32,206 nt of DNA, from positions 1-32,206 of the forward strand of contig JAUIGC010000019.1 in NCBI GenBank assembly GCA_030429835.1. Reading direction: 5' to 3'. The DNA is from Bacteroidia bacterium (GTDB taxonomy: Bacteria; Bacteroidota; Bacteroidia; Flavobacteriales; Flavobacteriaceae). Position numbers and translations under genes: made by a program. Below, in pieces: positions 15,632 to 23,342 of the stretch. The number at the start of each line of letters is the position of its first letter. Position 1 is the stretch's first letter. The notes under the pieces were generated by a model that was given only the letters and a program-made list of their open reading frames with translations, searched no databases and was not told the origin of the DNA.

Positions 15632-16639
15632 CTATATCACCTGAAAACCTTGGGCATACGGATCGGATTCGTCAATACTGATTTCATTGTAACCGTATTG
15701 TCGTGCCCAACCCTTAATGCTAGGTATTATACCCATAAAATTACCAATTTTACATTCTGATTCTACCTCACCAATGAATTTGGAACCAATAATACTTTCA
15801 TGGACAAACTCCTCTCCCAAACCTAGTTTACCCTTTGCGTACCATTGGGCCATTCTGGCGGAAGTTCCTGTTCCACAGGGTGATCGATCTATGGCTTTAT
15901 CTCCATAAAACACAGCGTTTCTTGCAGTGGCATCGGGTGAAATGGTATTGCCCGTCCAAAGTATGTGGCTCACATCCTTGATGGACGGATTTTCTGGATG
16001 CACAAATTTTCCGGGATATTTCAAATTGATTTGCTGCCGAAGCTCCCTGGCCATTTCTATCAGTTGCGATGCGGAATAATCCTGGAGTCCGGAAAAATTT
16101 TCCTGCGGATCGACAATGGCATAGTAGTTACCCCCATAGGCCACGTCAAAAGTAAGATCCCCAAGAAATTTGGAGGTAACGGTCAATTCCGAAGCTGCCA
16201 AATAAGAACCCACGTTGACCAATTTTACCCATTCCACTTTATTTCCATTCTGGTGGTAGGTAACCTCTACCAAACCGGCCGGAGCTTCCATTCTGACCTT
16301 CCCTGGTTCCTTGGGAACCACAATTCCCTCCTCAATGGCCATCGTTATTACACCAATACTGCCATGCCCACACATGGGAAGACAGCCACTCGTCTCTATA
16401 AAGACAATGCCAAAGTCATTTTCTGGGTTGGACGGCGGATATAAAAAGGCACCGCTCATCATGTCGTGGCCCCTGGGCTCAAACATTAACCCCTTTCTGA
16501 TCCAATCGTATTTCTTTATAAAATGAAGTCTTTTTTCACTCATGTTAGCCCCTTTAAGATCGGGAGCCCCTTCAACAATCAACCTTACGGGGTTTCCGCA
16601 AGTATGACCGTCAATACATTTAAATACATGCTTTTTCAC
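15632..16639 (-). CDS. 4-hydroxyproline 2-epimerase (proline racemase family)
   Basis: The 335-residue protein starts with GTG at 16639; no ATG lies in frame before the conserved DGHTCGNP motif, so GTG is the best start. Both catalytic cysteines are present: Cys90 in MCGHGSIG and Cys255 in DRSPCGTGTSARMA. Two Cys rule out the trans-3-hydroxyproline dehydratase branch, which has Thr at the second place. It interconverts trans-4-hydroxy-L-proline and cis-4-hydroxy-D-proline without cofactor in the cytoplasm. The call of epimerase over proline racemase rests on the neighbouring deaminase and D-amino-acid dehydrogenase genes. It starts 5 nt after the DUF885 gene ends. Confidence 0.88.
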   Translation of the reverse strand: MKKHVFKCIDGHTCGNPVRLIVEGAPDLKGANMSEKRLHFIKKYDWIRKGLMFEPRGHDMMSGAFLYPPSNPENDFGIVFIETSGCLPMCGHGSIGVITMAIEEGIVVPKEPGKVRMEAPAGLVEVTYHQNGNKVEWVKLVNVGSYLAASELTVTSKFLGDLTFDVAYGGNYYAIVDPQENFSGLQDYSASQLIEMARELRQQINLKYPGKFVHPENPSIKDVSHILWTGNTISPDATARNAVFYGDKAIDRSPCGTGTSARMAQWYAKGKLGLGEEFVHESIIGSKFIGEVESECKIGNFMGIIPSIKGWARQYGYNEISIDESDPYAQGFQVI

Positions 16640-16644
16640 ACAAA

Positions 16645-18387
16645 TCAGCTCTTTTTTACATTTTCAATATACGTATTTACCCTTCTTTCCAAAATAGGAA
16701 GGGTCACCGTACCCTGTCCTAAAATGACTTCATGGAATTTTCTGATGTCAAAATTTTGTCCTAATTCATTTTCTGCCCTTTTTCTCAGTTCCCTAATCTT
16801 TAGTTCTCCCATTTTGTAGGATAAAGCTTGTCCGGGCCATGCAATATATCGGTCCGTTTCTGTATTGATTTCGTGAAGGGACAGTGCCGTATTATCCTTC
16901 ATAAAATCCAAGACTTGCTGTTTGGTCCATCCTTTGGCATGGATTCCCGTATCAACGACCAATCTAGCCGCCCTCCACATCTCATAAGTCAGTTTTCCGA
17001 ACTTTTCATAAGGCGTTTTATACATACCCATTTCATCTCCCAAAAACTCGGTATACAGCGCCCAACCCTCACCAAAGGCAGATAGGTACATGTTTTTTCT
17101 AAACTGTGGAATACTATCCGACATTTCCTGATTAAGACTGCCCTGTAAATGATGCCCTGGAACCGACTCATGTAGGGTCAAAGAGGGCAGGACATACAAG
17201 GGCCTACTGTCCAATTTATAGGTATTGACCAAATAATAGCCCGGTTCCGTTGGACTACGGGAACCCGAGTAGCGACCCCCTGTATATTTTGGCGCTAAGG
17301 CATCCGGTACTTTTTTTACACCATAAGGTTTTCTGGGCAGGGTTGAAAAATAGGCTGGTAATTTTGCATCAATCTGTTTTGCAATGTTCCTAGCTTCTTT
17401 CAATAGGTCCTCCCCATTCGTTACATAAAATTGTTCATCGGTACGGAGGAACTCCAAAAAGTCAGCAAAACTTCCCATGAATCCGACCGATTTGATAATC
17501 TCTTCCATTTCAGACCTTATCCTTGCTACTTCCTTTAACCCTATTTCATGTATATCATCCGCAGTATACTTGTCGGTCGTGGTATAATAGTTTACCCTAT
17601 TCTGGTACAACTTCGATCCACCTGGGGTATCTGAAATACCCACACTATTTCGGGTGTTGGGTATATATTCCGATTCGAAAAAGAGTTTTATTTTTTTGAA
17701 AGTGGGGATTACAGATTCTTCAATGGCACGTTTCGCACCTATTAAAATGGAGTCCTTTTGCTGTTCGGTAAGGGTAGCAGGTAGTTCCTTGAAAGGAGCA
17801 TAAAATGGATTTTCTTCAACATTTGCGGTGATATGTTGGTTATAGGTGGATTCATACCCGTCAAAAATTACCTTGGGCTGTGAGACCTTCTTCTCTAGTG
17901 CGATACGCAATATTTGAAAGTGCTCGTCCGCAAAACGGGGGATATCATTAAGAATATTCAAATATTCCTTGGCACTTTCATAATCTCGAATGGGCCTAAT
18001 GCGATAATTTAGGCTAAGGTGAAAACCTTGATCTGCCTGTATCGGGTTTAAATAAAGTCCAAAATTGTACTCATCCACCCTATTTTGAAGACTGAATTTT
18101 AGCAATTCCAAGGAAATCCTTTCCGTTTCAGAAAGGGCCGCCATATCTATATCTTCAAGGTCCTCCAGCTTTTGGGCGGCAAATTGGGCATCCTTTTCAT
18201 ATACCTCGGGCAGATATCTTCCCAATGGGTAGTTGTTTCGGTCATAAAGTTTAAATTCCTCAACCTCCCCAATGATTTTTTCCAGTATTTCTTTCGCATT
18301 ATTGGAGTTTTGGGCATGCAGATTTATCCCAACCAATAAAAGCAATAAACACAGGACAAGATTCTGCTTTAAAATTGAATTTCCCAT
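16645..18387 (-). CDS. exported DUF885 protein, putative zinc metallopeptidase
   Basis: I chose the ATG at 18387, which gives a clean signal peptide (QNLVLCLLLLLVGINLHAQ) and starts 10 nt after the upstream stop; the frame extends to 18465 but that part overlaps the deaminase gene and has no signal character. The product is 580 residues. The DUF885 hallmark HESVPGHH lies at residues 406-413 and resembles a zinc-peptidase HExxH-type helix; a further conserved region is EGWALYTEFLGDEMG. Known or suspected members act on peptides, but the reaction is poorly defined. Inside a hydroxyproline operon it may release hydroxyproline from periplasmic peptides such as collagen fragments or hydroxyproline-rich glycopeptides; this is inference. 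Confidence 0.85.
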   Translation of the reverse strand: MGNSILKQNLVLCLLLLLVGINLHAQNSNNAKEILEKIIGEVEEFKLYDRNNYPLGRYLPEVYEKDAQFAAQKLEDLEDIDMAALSETERISLELLKFSLQNRVDEYNFGLYLNPIQADQGFHLSLNYRIRPIRDYESAKEYLNILNDIPRFADEHFQILRIALEKKVSQPKVIFDGYESTYNQHITANVEENPFYAPFKELPATLTEQQKDSILIGAKRAIEESVIPTFKKIKLFFESEYIPNTRNSVGISDTPGGSKLYQNRVNYYTTTDKYTADDIHEIGLKEVARIRSEMEEIIKSVGFMGSFADFLEFLRTDEQFYVTNGEDLLKEARNIAKQIDAKLPAYFSTLPRKPYGVKKVPDALAPKYTGGRYSGSRSPTEPGYYLVNTYKLDSRPLYVLPSLTLHESVPGHHLQGSLNQEMSDSIPQFRKNMYLSAFGEGWALYTEFLGDEMGMYKTPYEKFGKLTYEMWRAARLVVDTGIHAKGWTKQQVLDFMKDNTALSLHEINTETDRYIAWPGQALSYKMGELKIRELRKRAENELGQNFDIRKFHEVILGQGTVTLPILERRVNTYIENVKKS

Positions 18388-18397
18388 ATTCCAATGT

Positions 18398-19327
18398 CTA
18401 CGCCATGACTTCTTCCAATTCAAGATAATTTGGTAACTTAGGTCTATTCGCCATTCCAATTTCAATTATTTTTAAAACCCTTTCCCGTTCAGCACCTTGC
18501 AACGGAAGTCTTGGTGCCCTAACATTTTCCGTGCCTATACCTGTGGCTACTTCGGCCAATTTAATGTTCTGGACTAGTTGCGGATTAATGTCCAGTTCCA
18601 ATAGGGGGAGGAACCATCTGTAAATTTCCAGGGCCTCTTTAATCCTACCGGCCTTTGCCAATTTATAAATGGCCACGGTCTCTGCAGGGAAGGCACAAAC
18701 GAGTCCTGCCACCCATCCTTCGGCACCCATTAATAAACTTTCCAGACCCAAGGTATCTACACCTGTTAAAACTTTAAGTCGGTCACCAAATCTATTCTTT
18801 ATGCGCGTCACATTGGAAATATCCCGGGTACTCTCCTTTACGGCCGTAATGTTCTCCTCTTTGAGCAAAACTTCGAACATATCCAAAGTGACCATAATAC
18901 CATAATCAATAGGATTATTGTAGATCATAATGGGCAAATCCGTACTTCTCGCCACTTCTTGAAAGTAAGTCACCGTTTCCAAATCGTTCGCCTTATACCG
19001 CATTGGAGGCAGCATCATTAGACCCGAAGCTCCATTTTTCTCGGCAGCCCTAACCGCTTCTATGGCTCCCCGTGTTGTCTGTTCCGCTATGTTTAGGACC
19101 ACAGGAACCTGACCGTCCACAATTTCAAGTGTCTTTTTTAATAGAGTCTCCTTTTCTGCTCCTGATAAGGTACTTGCCTCCCCAAGGGTTCCGCCCAAGA
19201 TAATACCGTTTACTCCGGCCGCCACCTGCGCTTCAATATTAACTTGAAACATATCTAGGTCCAAAGTCTCATCCTTTTTGAATTTTGTCGTAACCGCAGG
19301 CATTACCCCGCTCCATGAAAGTGCCAT
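18398..19327 (-). CDS. dihydrodipicolinate-synthase family protein, probable pyrroline-4-hydroxy-2-carboxylate deaminase
   Basis: The 309-residue class I aldolase-type barrel has GGTLGEASTLS near the N terminus, Tyr136 in MIYNNP, and the Schiff-base Lys164 in ITAVKEST, all standard for the DapA/NAL family. The family alone does not fix the reaction. The operon partners, a hydroxyproline epimerase and a D-amino-acid dehydrogenase, point to the deaminase that turns 1-pyrroline-4-hydroxy-2-carboxylate into 2-oxoglutarate semialdehyde (HypD/LhpC-type). It is the first gene of the operon, with 140 bp to the divergent AraC regulator. The following step, 2-oxoglutarate semialdehyde dehydrogenase, is not in the window. 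Confidence 0.85.
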   Translation of the reverse strand: MALSWSGVMPAVTTKFKKDETLDLDMFQVNIEAQVAAGVNGIILGGTLGEASTLSGAEKETLLKKTLEIVDGQVPVVLNIAEQTTRGAIEAVRAAEKNGASGLMMLPPMRYKANDLETVTYFQEVARSTDLPIMIYNNPIDYGIMVTLDMFEVLLKEENITAVKESTRDISNVTRIKNRFGDRLKVLTGVDTLGLESLLMGAEGWVAGLVCAFPAETVAIYKLAKAGRIKEALEIYRWFLPLLELDINPQLVQNIKLAEVATGIGTENVRAPRLPLQGAERERVLKIIEIGMANRPKLPNYLELEEVMA

Positions 19328-19334
19328 ATTACTT

Positions 19335-19356
19335 TAATTTAGTTTACGTAAAATTA
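19335..19356. promoter_or_regulatory. palindrome in the hydroxyproline operon promoter, candidate operator
   Basis: TTTACGTAAA at 19343-19352 is a perfect 10-bp palindrome, flanked by TAATTT (19335-19340) and AAATTA (19351-19356). It lies 16 bp upstream of the deaminase ATG and in the gap shared with the divergent AraC gene, a good place for control of both. No exact TAnnTTTG box was found in this gap. Confidence 0.35.
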
Positions 19357-19467
19357 GCTATCCAACTAAAGAATCATTAATTGGATTTTATCAAATACCA
19401 GTACTATATTATCTTTAAATTTATATTTTCATTTCATTTTGTGAATAATTGAAACTAATTCAAATAC

Positions 19468-20313
19468 ATGAAGGTACTTCCATTCATCATTCCAAAATCA
19501 CCATCCGAGAATCTGGTTTTTCAGGTCGATGAAGAAATCCGCTTCTATGATAAGCTCCATCAACATGAAGAGATACAGATCAGTTATATAAGTAGGGGGC
19601 ATGGTAAGTTGGTCCTTATGGATAGTATCCATCCTTATCATCCAAATGACCTATTCGTTTTGGGCAGTAACATGCCACATTTATTTAAAAGCGAGGAAAC
19701 GGATAAGTCCACCTCCAAAATGTACACCCTCTTTTTTACAAAGGAGTCCTTTGGAAACGAATTTTTTAACTTGTTGGAACTCCAACAATTAAAATCCTTT
19801 TTTGTGAAGGCCAGGAACGGCTTCAAAGTCGTTGAAGGTCAGAAAGATTTGGGCCCATTCCTTCAAAAATTGGAGGATAAGAATAGATTAGATCGATTTT
19901 TGGGTTTGCTATATATATTAAACCGATTTTGCGAAGTACCCACAAAAAGCCTATCGCTTTGGGCACCAACAAAAATAAGAAGCCTAGACGAAGGGGAAAG
20001 GCTTCAGCGGATATTCGACTTGGTCATCCAGAATTTCCAAAGACCCATTAGTTTGGAAGAGGTAGCAGAATTGACATTTATGACCAAGAATTCATTCTGT
20101 AGGTTTTTTAAAAAACATACCAATAAAAGCTTTTTTGATTTTTTGATCGCCTATAGGATAGAACATGCTTGTCTACAGCTAGCACAATCCAAAACAAGTT
20201 CTATTATGGAAATTGCCGAAGCATGCGGTTTCCAGTCCCAATCCAATTTCAACAGAAGGTTCAAGGAAACAAAAGGAATCACTCCAAGAGCATTTAGGGC
20301 AAACATTCATTAA
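19468..20313 (+). CDS. AraC-family regulator, probable regulator of hydroxyproline catabolism
   Basis: The 281-residue protein has an N-terminal AraC-type cupin (YDKLHQHEEIQISYISRGHGKLV, then HPNDLFVLGSNMPH) and a C-terminal double helix-turn-helix from about residue 185. The recognition parts include ISLEEVAELTFMTKNSFCRFFKK and IMEIAEACGFQSQSNFNRRFKE, with a G-I-T-P end. It is transcribed divergently from the hydroxyproline operon over a 140-bp gap and is its most likely regulator, with the inducer (hydroxyproline or a product) bound by the cupin. The GIN protein gene follows after 90 nt but seems to have its own promoter. Confidence 0.9.
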   Translation: MKVLPFIIPKSPSENLVFQVDEEIRFYDKLHQHEEIQISYISRGHGKLVLMDSIHPYHPNDLFVLGSNMPHLFKSEETDKSTSKMYTLFFTKESFGNEFFNLLELQQLKSFFVKARNGFKVVEGQKDLGPFLQKLEDKNRLDRFLGLLYILNRFCEVPTKSLSLWAPTKIRSLDEGERLQRIFDLVIQNFQRPISLEEVAELTFMTKNSFCRFFKKHTNKSFFDFLIAYRIEHACLQLAQSKTSSIMEIAEACGFQSQSNFNRRFKETKGITPRAFRANIH

Positions 20314-20342
20314 CTTTTTTTTCCGGCTGATGGAATTCCTAT

Positions 20343-20350
20343 TACATTTG
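20343..20350 (+). promoter_or_regulatory. candidate -7 element for the GIN-domain gene
   Basis: TACATTTG matches TAnnTTTG exactly, 53 bp upstream of the ATG at 20404. No TTG is seen at -33, so it may be weak or activator-dependent. Confidence 0.4.
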
Positions 20351-20403
20351 AAGGAATTATTATAAATTACATACCCTAACAACCACCAAAAGAATAGATT
20401 AAA

Positions 20404-21084
20404 ATGAAAAATTGGTTATTATCCGTTTCGCTACTTTTTATTGTACCCATATGCTTCGCCCAAAAAGCAAATACCAAGACCTTGGAGAAATTTACAGAGT
20501 TGAAGGTATATGATCGCATTGTGGTTTCCTTGGTTAAAAGTAACGAGAACAAATTGGTCATTACCGGTGATGACAAGGATGAGGTTAATATTTCCAATAA
20601 GAACGGGCTATTAAAGATAAAGATGGAATTTGGCAATTTTATGGATGGCGACGAGGCAAAGGGTACATTATATTATACGGAGGATTTGATTTTAATCGAT
20701 GCGAACGAGAATGCCAAGATTATTTCCGATGAAACCTTTAAGGCATCCAAAGTGGACATCAAGGGGCAAGAAGGTGGAGTTATTGATTTAAAGGTTTCCT
20801 TGGACGAGGTTAATGTCCGTGCCGTATCCGGAAGTGAAATAACCCTAACCGGATCCAGCAAAAAACAAGACATATCTGTCAATACAGGGGGCAAGGCCTA
20901 TTGTAAAGGTTTGGACACCAATGAGACAATGGTTACCGTTATGGCCGGAGGTAGGGCAGACGTAAAAGCCTCTGAAGAGGTAAACGCCAAGGTGAAGGCT
21001 GGTGGATCCATATACATCTACGGAAATCCCATAAACGTAAAAAAGGATAAGGTATTTGGAGGTAAAATACAGGAAATGGATTAA
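20404..21084 (+). CDS. exported GIN-domain (DUF2807) protein
   Basis: The 226-residue protein has an N-terminal signal peptide ending ICFAQ at about residue 20. The rest is a right-handed, beta-solenoid-like head GIN domain: it begins with FTELKVYDRIVVSLVKS, and has repeated short strands such as VDIKGQEGGVIDLKVS, VRAVSGSEITLTGSS and VMAGGRADVKASEEV. Such proteins are very common in Bacteroidota as periplasmic or surface proteins, and their function is not established; an adhesin role has been suggested. Its stop codon directly abuts the stop of the convergent CPXCG gene, with no space for a separate terminator. Confidence 0.88.
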   Translation: MKNWLLSVSLLFIVPICFAQKANTKTLEKFTELKVYDRIVVSLVKSNENKLVITGDDKDEVNISNKNGLLKIKMEFGNFMDGDEAKGTLYYTEDLILIDANENAKIISDETFKASKVDIKGQEGGVIDLKVSLDEVNVRAVSGSEITLTGSSKKQDISVNTGGKAYCKGLDTNETMVTVMAGGRADVKASEEVNAKVKAGGSIYIYGNPINVKKDKVFGGKIQEMD

Positions 21085-21267
21085 TTATTGTCCAATTTCC
21101 TTAGCTTCAAAAGAGACCAACTCATTTTCAAGAAACCTAGGCGTTACCTCTATAGGGTTGCAACACACCTCACAATCCTCTATATAAGTTTGTTCCGTAA
21201 TGGAAGGATCCATGAGCATGGAAACCTCTTCCCAGCAATAAGGACATTGAAAAAAGTGTTCATACAT
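21085..21267 (-). CDS. CPXCG-motif cysteine-rich zinc-ribbon protein
   Basis: The 60-residue protein has Cys8-x-x-Cys11 (CPYC) and Cys32-x-x-Cys35 with an extra Cys36 (DCEVCC), a small zinc ribbon. This is the short CPXCG family seen in many Proteobacteria and Bacteroidota; its function is unknown. The gene starts 9 nt after the stop of the 235-residue membrane protein gene and so forms the 3' end of the efflux operon. The overlapping plus-strand frame has no family features. Confidence 0.85.
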   Translation of the reverse strand: MYEHFFQCPYCWEEVSMLMDPSITEQTYIEDCEVCCNPIEVTPRFLENELVSFEAKEIGQ

Positions 21268-21276
21268 AGAAGCGGA

Positions 21277-21984
21277 TTATTTTCCTCTGAGCTTTTTGGT
21301 CAATTCCTCCAAGGTCATTCTTTGAACCAAATTTTCAGCATTGGAAGTAAAGATTACCTCATTGCCCAATTTGAGTTCCAAATCATCCTCTTCCCTGTAC
21401 AAAAATATATCGGACGACTTGGCCTGAATTTCCTCTAATTTTACATCGAATCTCTTTTTAAGAATAATATCCCCATCCTTTCTTGCCAGTTCAAAACCGG
21501 CATAGTCAAACAAGCGCTTGAGCCCGCTAAAGAACCTGATTCCAACGAAGATCAGACCGGCCATGGCAAATTTTACCGCCAAGGTAAATACATCTATTTC
21601 ATCGCCGTTTATAAAGGTCATCACAAGATTTATGACCCCATTCACTCCTATAAAGAAAATAACCAAACCTAGTAATACCGCCAAAACATCCGTTAATATG
21701 GCATTAAGCGTTCGGGTAACCAAGAATTTATTGTCGATGGTTTCAGCTTTAAAACCAAAATCCTTTAAATATTCAAAGTTTTTAATACGGGTAATCTTAT
21801 CGGCAATAGCAGCGTCCAAACTTGAAGTATCCGTCGATAGCCCCCTTCTTTTTATTTCTTCCTTTAATTGAAGTTGGGACTCAAAGGTCAATAAAGCATG
21901 TTGTTCCAACACCTCCAAAATCTCCTTGTCCGTTTTGTCATTATACATATTGCTCGACTTTATTAGTTGACCTGCCGCTATCAT
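21277..21984 (-). CDS. membrane protein of unknown function, in efflux operon
   Basis: The 235-residue protein has a soluble helical N-terminal part (EILEVLEQHALLTFESQLQL), two membrane helices at about residues 92-120 and 128-155, and a charged C-terminal domain. I do not recognise the family. The start at 21984 overlaps the TolC stop by 4 nt (ATGA), which supports translational coupling; the ATG at 21948 (MYNDKTDKEI) is a good alternative. The tight coupling suggests it is made together with the efflux pump, perhaps as an accessory protein, but nothing in the sequence proves it. Confidence 0.7.
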   Translation of the reverse strand: MIAAGQLIKSSNMYNDKTDKEILEVLEQHALLTFESQLQLKEEIKRRGLSTDTSSLDAAIADKITRIKNFEYLKDFGFKAETIDNKFLVTRTLNAILTDVLAVLLGLVIFFIGVNGVINLVMTFINGDEIDVFTLAVKFAMAGLIFVGIRFFSGLKRLFDYAGFELARKDGDIILKKRFDVKLEEIQAKSSDIFLYREEDDLELKLGNEVIFTSNAENLVQRMTLEELTKKLRGK

Positions 21985-23342
21985 ATCTCTATGTTCAATA
22001 ATTGTCCTGTAAGTTGGAGCAGTTGCAACTCGGCCAATTTTGCATCGTACTTTGCCAAGTTCTTGTTGGTTTGCGCATTCAATAAATTTATCTGTGCCTG
22101 CCTGAACTCTATGGAAGTAATCCTACCCAATTGAAATTGTTCCTTAGAACGCTCAAAATTATTTTGGTTGGTGAGTACGTTTTGTTCCTGAATCCTGAAT
22201 ATCTGAAGTCTATTTTCATAAATGGCCATGGCATTCTGCATGTCCCTATTAACCTCCAATTCTACTTGCTTTCGCAATAACTCTTGGTTTGCATAGGTAA
22301 TCTTGGCATTTTTTACACGCACTGCGGTACCCCCGCCATCAAATAGATTCCATGTTAAACTGGCACCAAGCCCAAAACTTAGCTGTGTGCTATTGGTTCC
22401 TGGAAAGACTTGGCCTGTAAAGAATACCTGATCCGGATTTTGGTTTCTGTTCCATCCATAGGAACCCGTAAGCCCAATGGTAGGAAGGTATCCTGATTTA
22501 TTTACCTTGATATCATACGCATTGATCTTAAGGTTTTGCTCGGTCTGCAAAATGGCCACGTTATTTGAGATGGATTGTTCCATATAATCAACCAAGGTAA
22601 TCCTAGGAGTAAAAGAGACCAGCGTATCGACCACAAAGTTTGAACTTAAGTCTTGATTCAGGAGTACGTTCAAATCTCTTTTTGCGTTTTCCAATTGTTG
22701 CTCCGTAGTCAATAAATTAATACTGTCATTGGTCACATCCACTTGTGCATTGAGGATGTCCAATTTGGTATTTTGCCCAAATTCAAAGGCATACTCCGAC
22801 CTTGTAATACGCTGTTTTGAGATTTCCAATGCCTCCAATTGTACATTTCTGTTTTCGGTTAGCCTGGCAATTTCAAAATAAACACTGAACATTTGAAGCA
22901 TTGTATTTTCAATGGTCTCACGTGCCTGCAACTCCGATAACTGATATTGCTCCTTAAGCCTTTTATAGTTATAGAACCTACCCAACCCATCGAACAAGGT
23001 ATAATTCAAATTTAACCCTGCATTGTATCGCTGACTTTCAAGGCCACTTAAGCTAACATCTGCCTGAGGGTTGCCAATACTATCAAACCTTCCAGGAAAT
23101 TCCTGACGACTTTCGTTGTTGGTGTAATTCGCCCCGGCAGTACCCGTTAGTGTAGGTAGATATCCCGAGTTAAGTATACTGGCATTATTCTCGGCAATAT
23201 CAATTTGGTTTTTTGCGATAATAATTCCAAAATTGTTCTCCAATGCCTTGGCTACCGCCTCCTCCTTGGAAAGCAAATTTTCTTGTGCAACGACCAGAAC
23301 AGAAGACAGCAAAAGGAAAATTGTTAATCTAAAATGTGTCAT
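21981..23342 (-). CDS. TolC-family outer membrane efflux protein
   Basis: The 453-residue protein has a signal peptide ending VVAQ and two outer membrane efflux protein repeats, each with long helices and a short beta part (EEAVAKALENNFGIIIAKNQ at the N terminus; LGLGASLTWNLFDGGGTAVRVKNA in the second half). It should form the trimeric outer membrane channel of the tripartite pump. Its start overlaps the pump gene stop by 1 nt (TAATG), and its own stop overlaps the next gene. The length and the ending LLQLTGQLLN fit the family in Bacteroidota. Confidence 0.93.
   Translation of the reverse strand: MTHFRLTIFLLLSSVLVVAQENLLSKEEAVAKALENNFGIIIAKNQIDIAENNASILNSGYLPTLTGTAGANYTNNESRQEFPGRFDSIGNPQADVSLSGLESQRYNAGLNLNYTLFDGLGRFYNYKRLKEQYQLSELQARETIENTMLQMFSVYFEIARLTENRNVQLEALEISKQRITRSEYAFEFGQNTKLDILNAQVDVTNDSINLLTTEQQLENAKRDLNVLLNQDLSSNFVVDTLVSFTPRITLVDYMEQSISNNVAILQTEQNLKINAYDIKVNKSGYLPTIGLTGSYGWNRNQNPDQVFFTGQVFPGTNSTQLSFGLGASLTWNLFDGGGTAVRVKNAKITYANQELLRKQVELEVNRDMQNAMAIYENRLQIFRIQEQNVLTNQNNFERSKEQFQLGRITSIEFRQAQINLLNAQTNKNLAKYDAKLAELQLLQLTGQLLNIEI

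Noticed and set aside
15632-16639. trans-3-hydroxyproline dehydratase
   Set aside because: The second catalytic position is Cys255, not Thr, so an epimerase or racemase is indicated.
18388-18465. N-terminal extension of the DUF885 protein
   Set aside because: It overlaps the deaminase gene and would bury the signal peptide; the ATG at 18387 is the better start.
18398-19327. 4-hydroxy-tetrahydrodipicolinate synthase of lysine synthesis (dapA)
   Set aside because: The operon context with a hydroxyproline epimerase and a D-amino-acid dehydrogenase fits the deaminase better; the family motif alone does not separate them.
21088-21438. A 116-codon plus-strand ORF opposite the CPXCG and membrane protein genes
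   Set aside because: It is antisense to a gene with four well-placed Cys residues and to its operon partner, and shows no family features.
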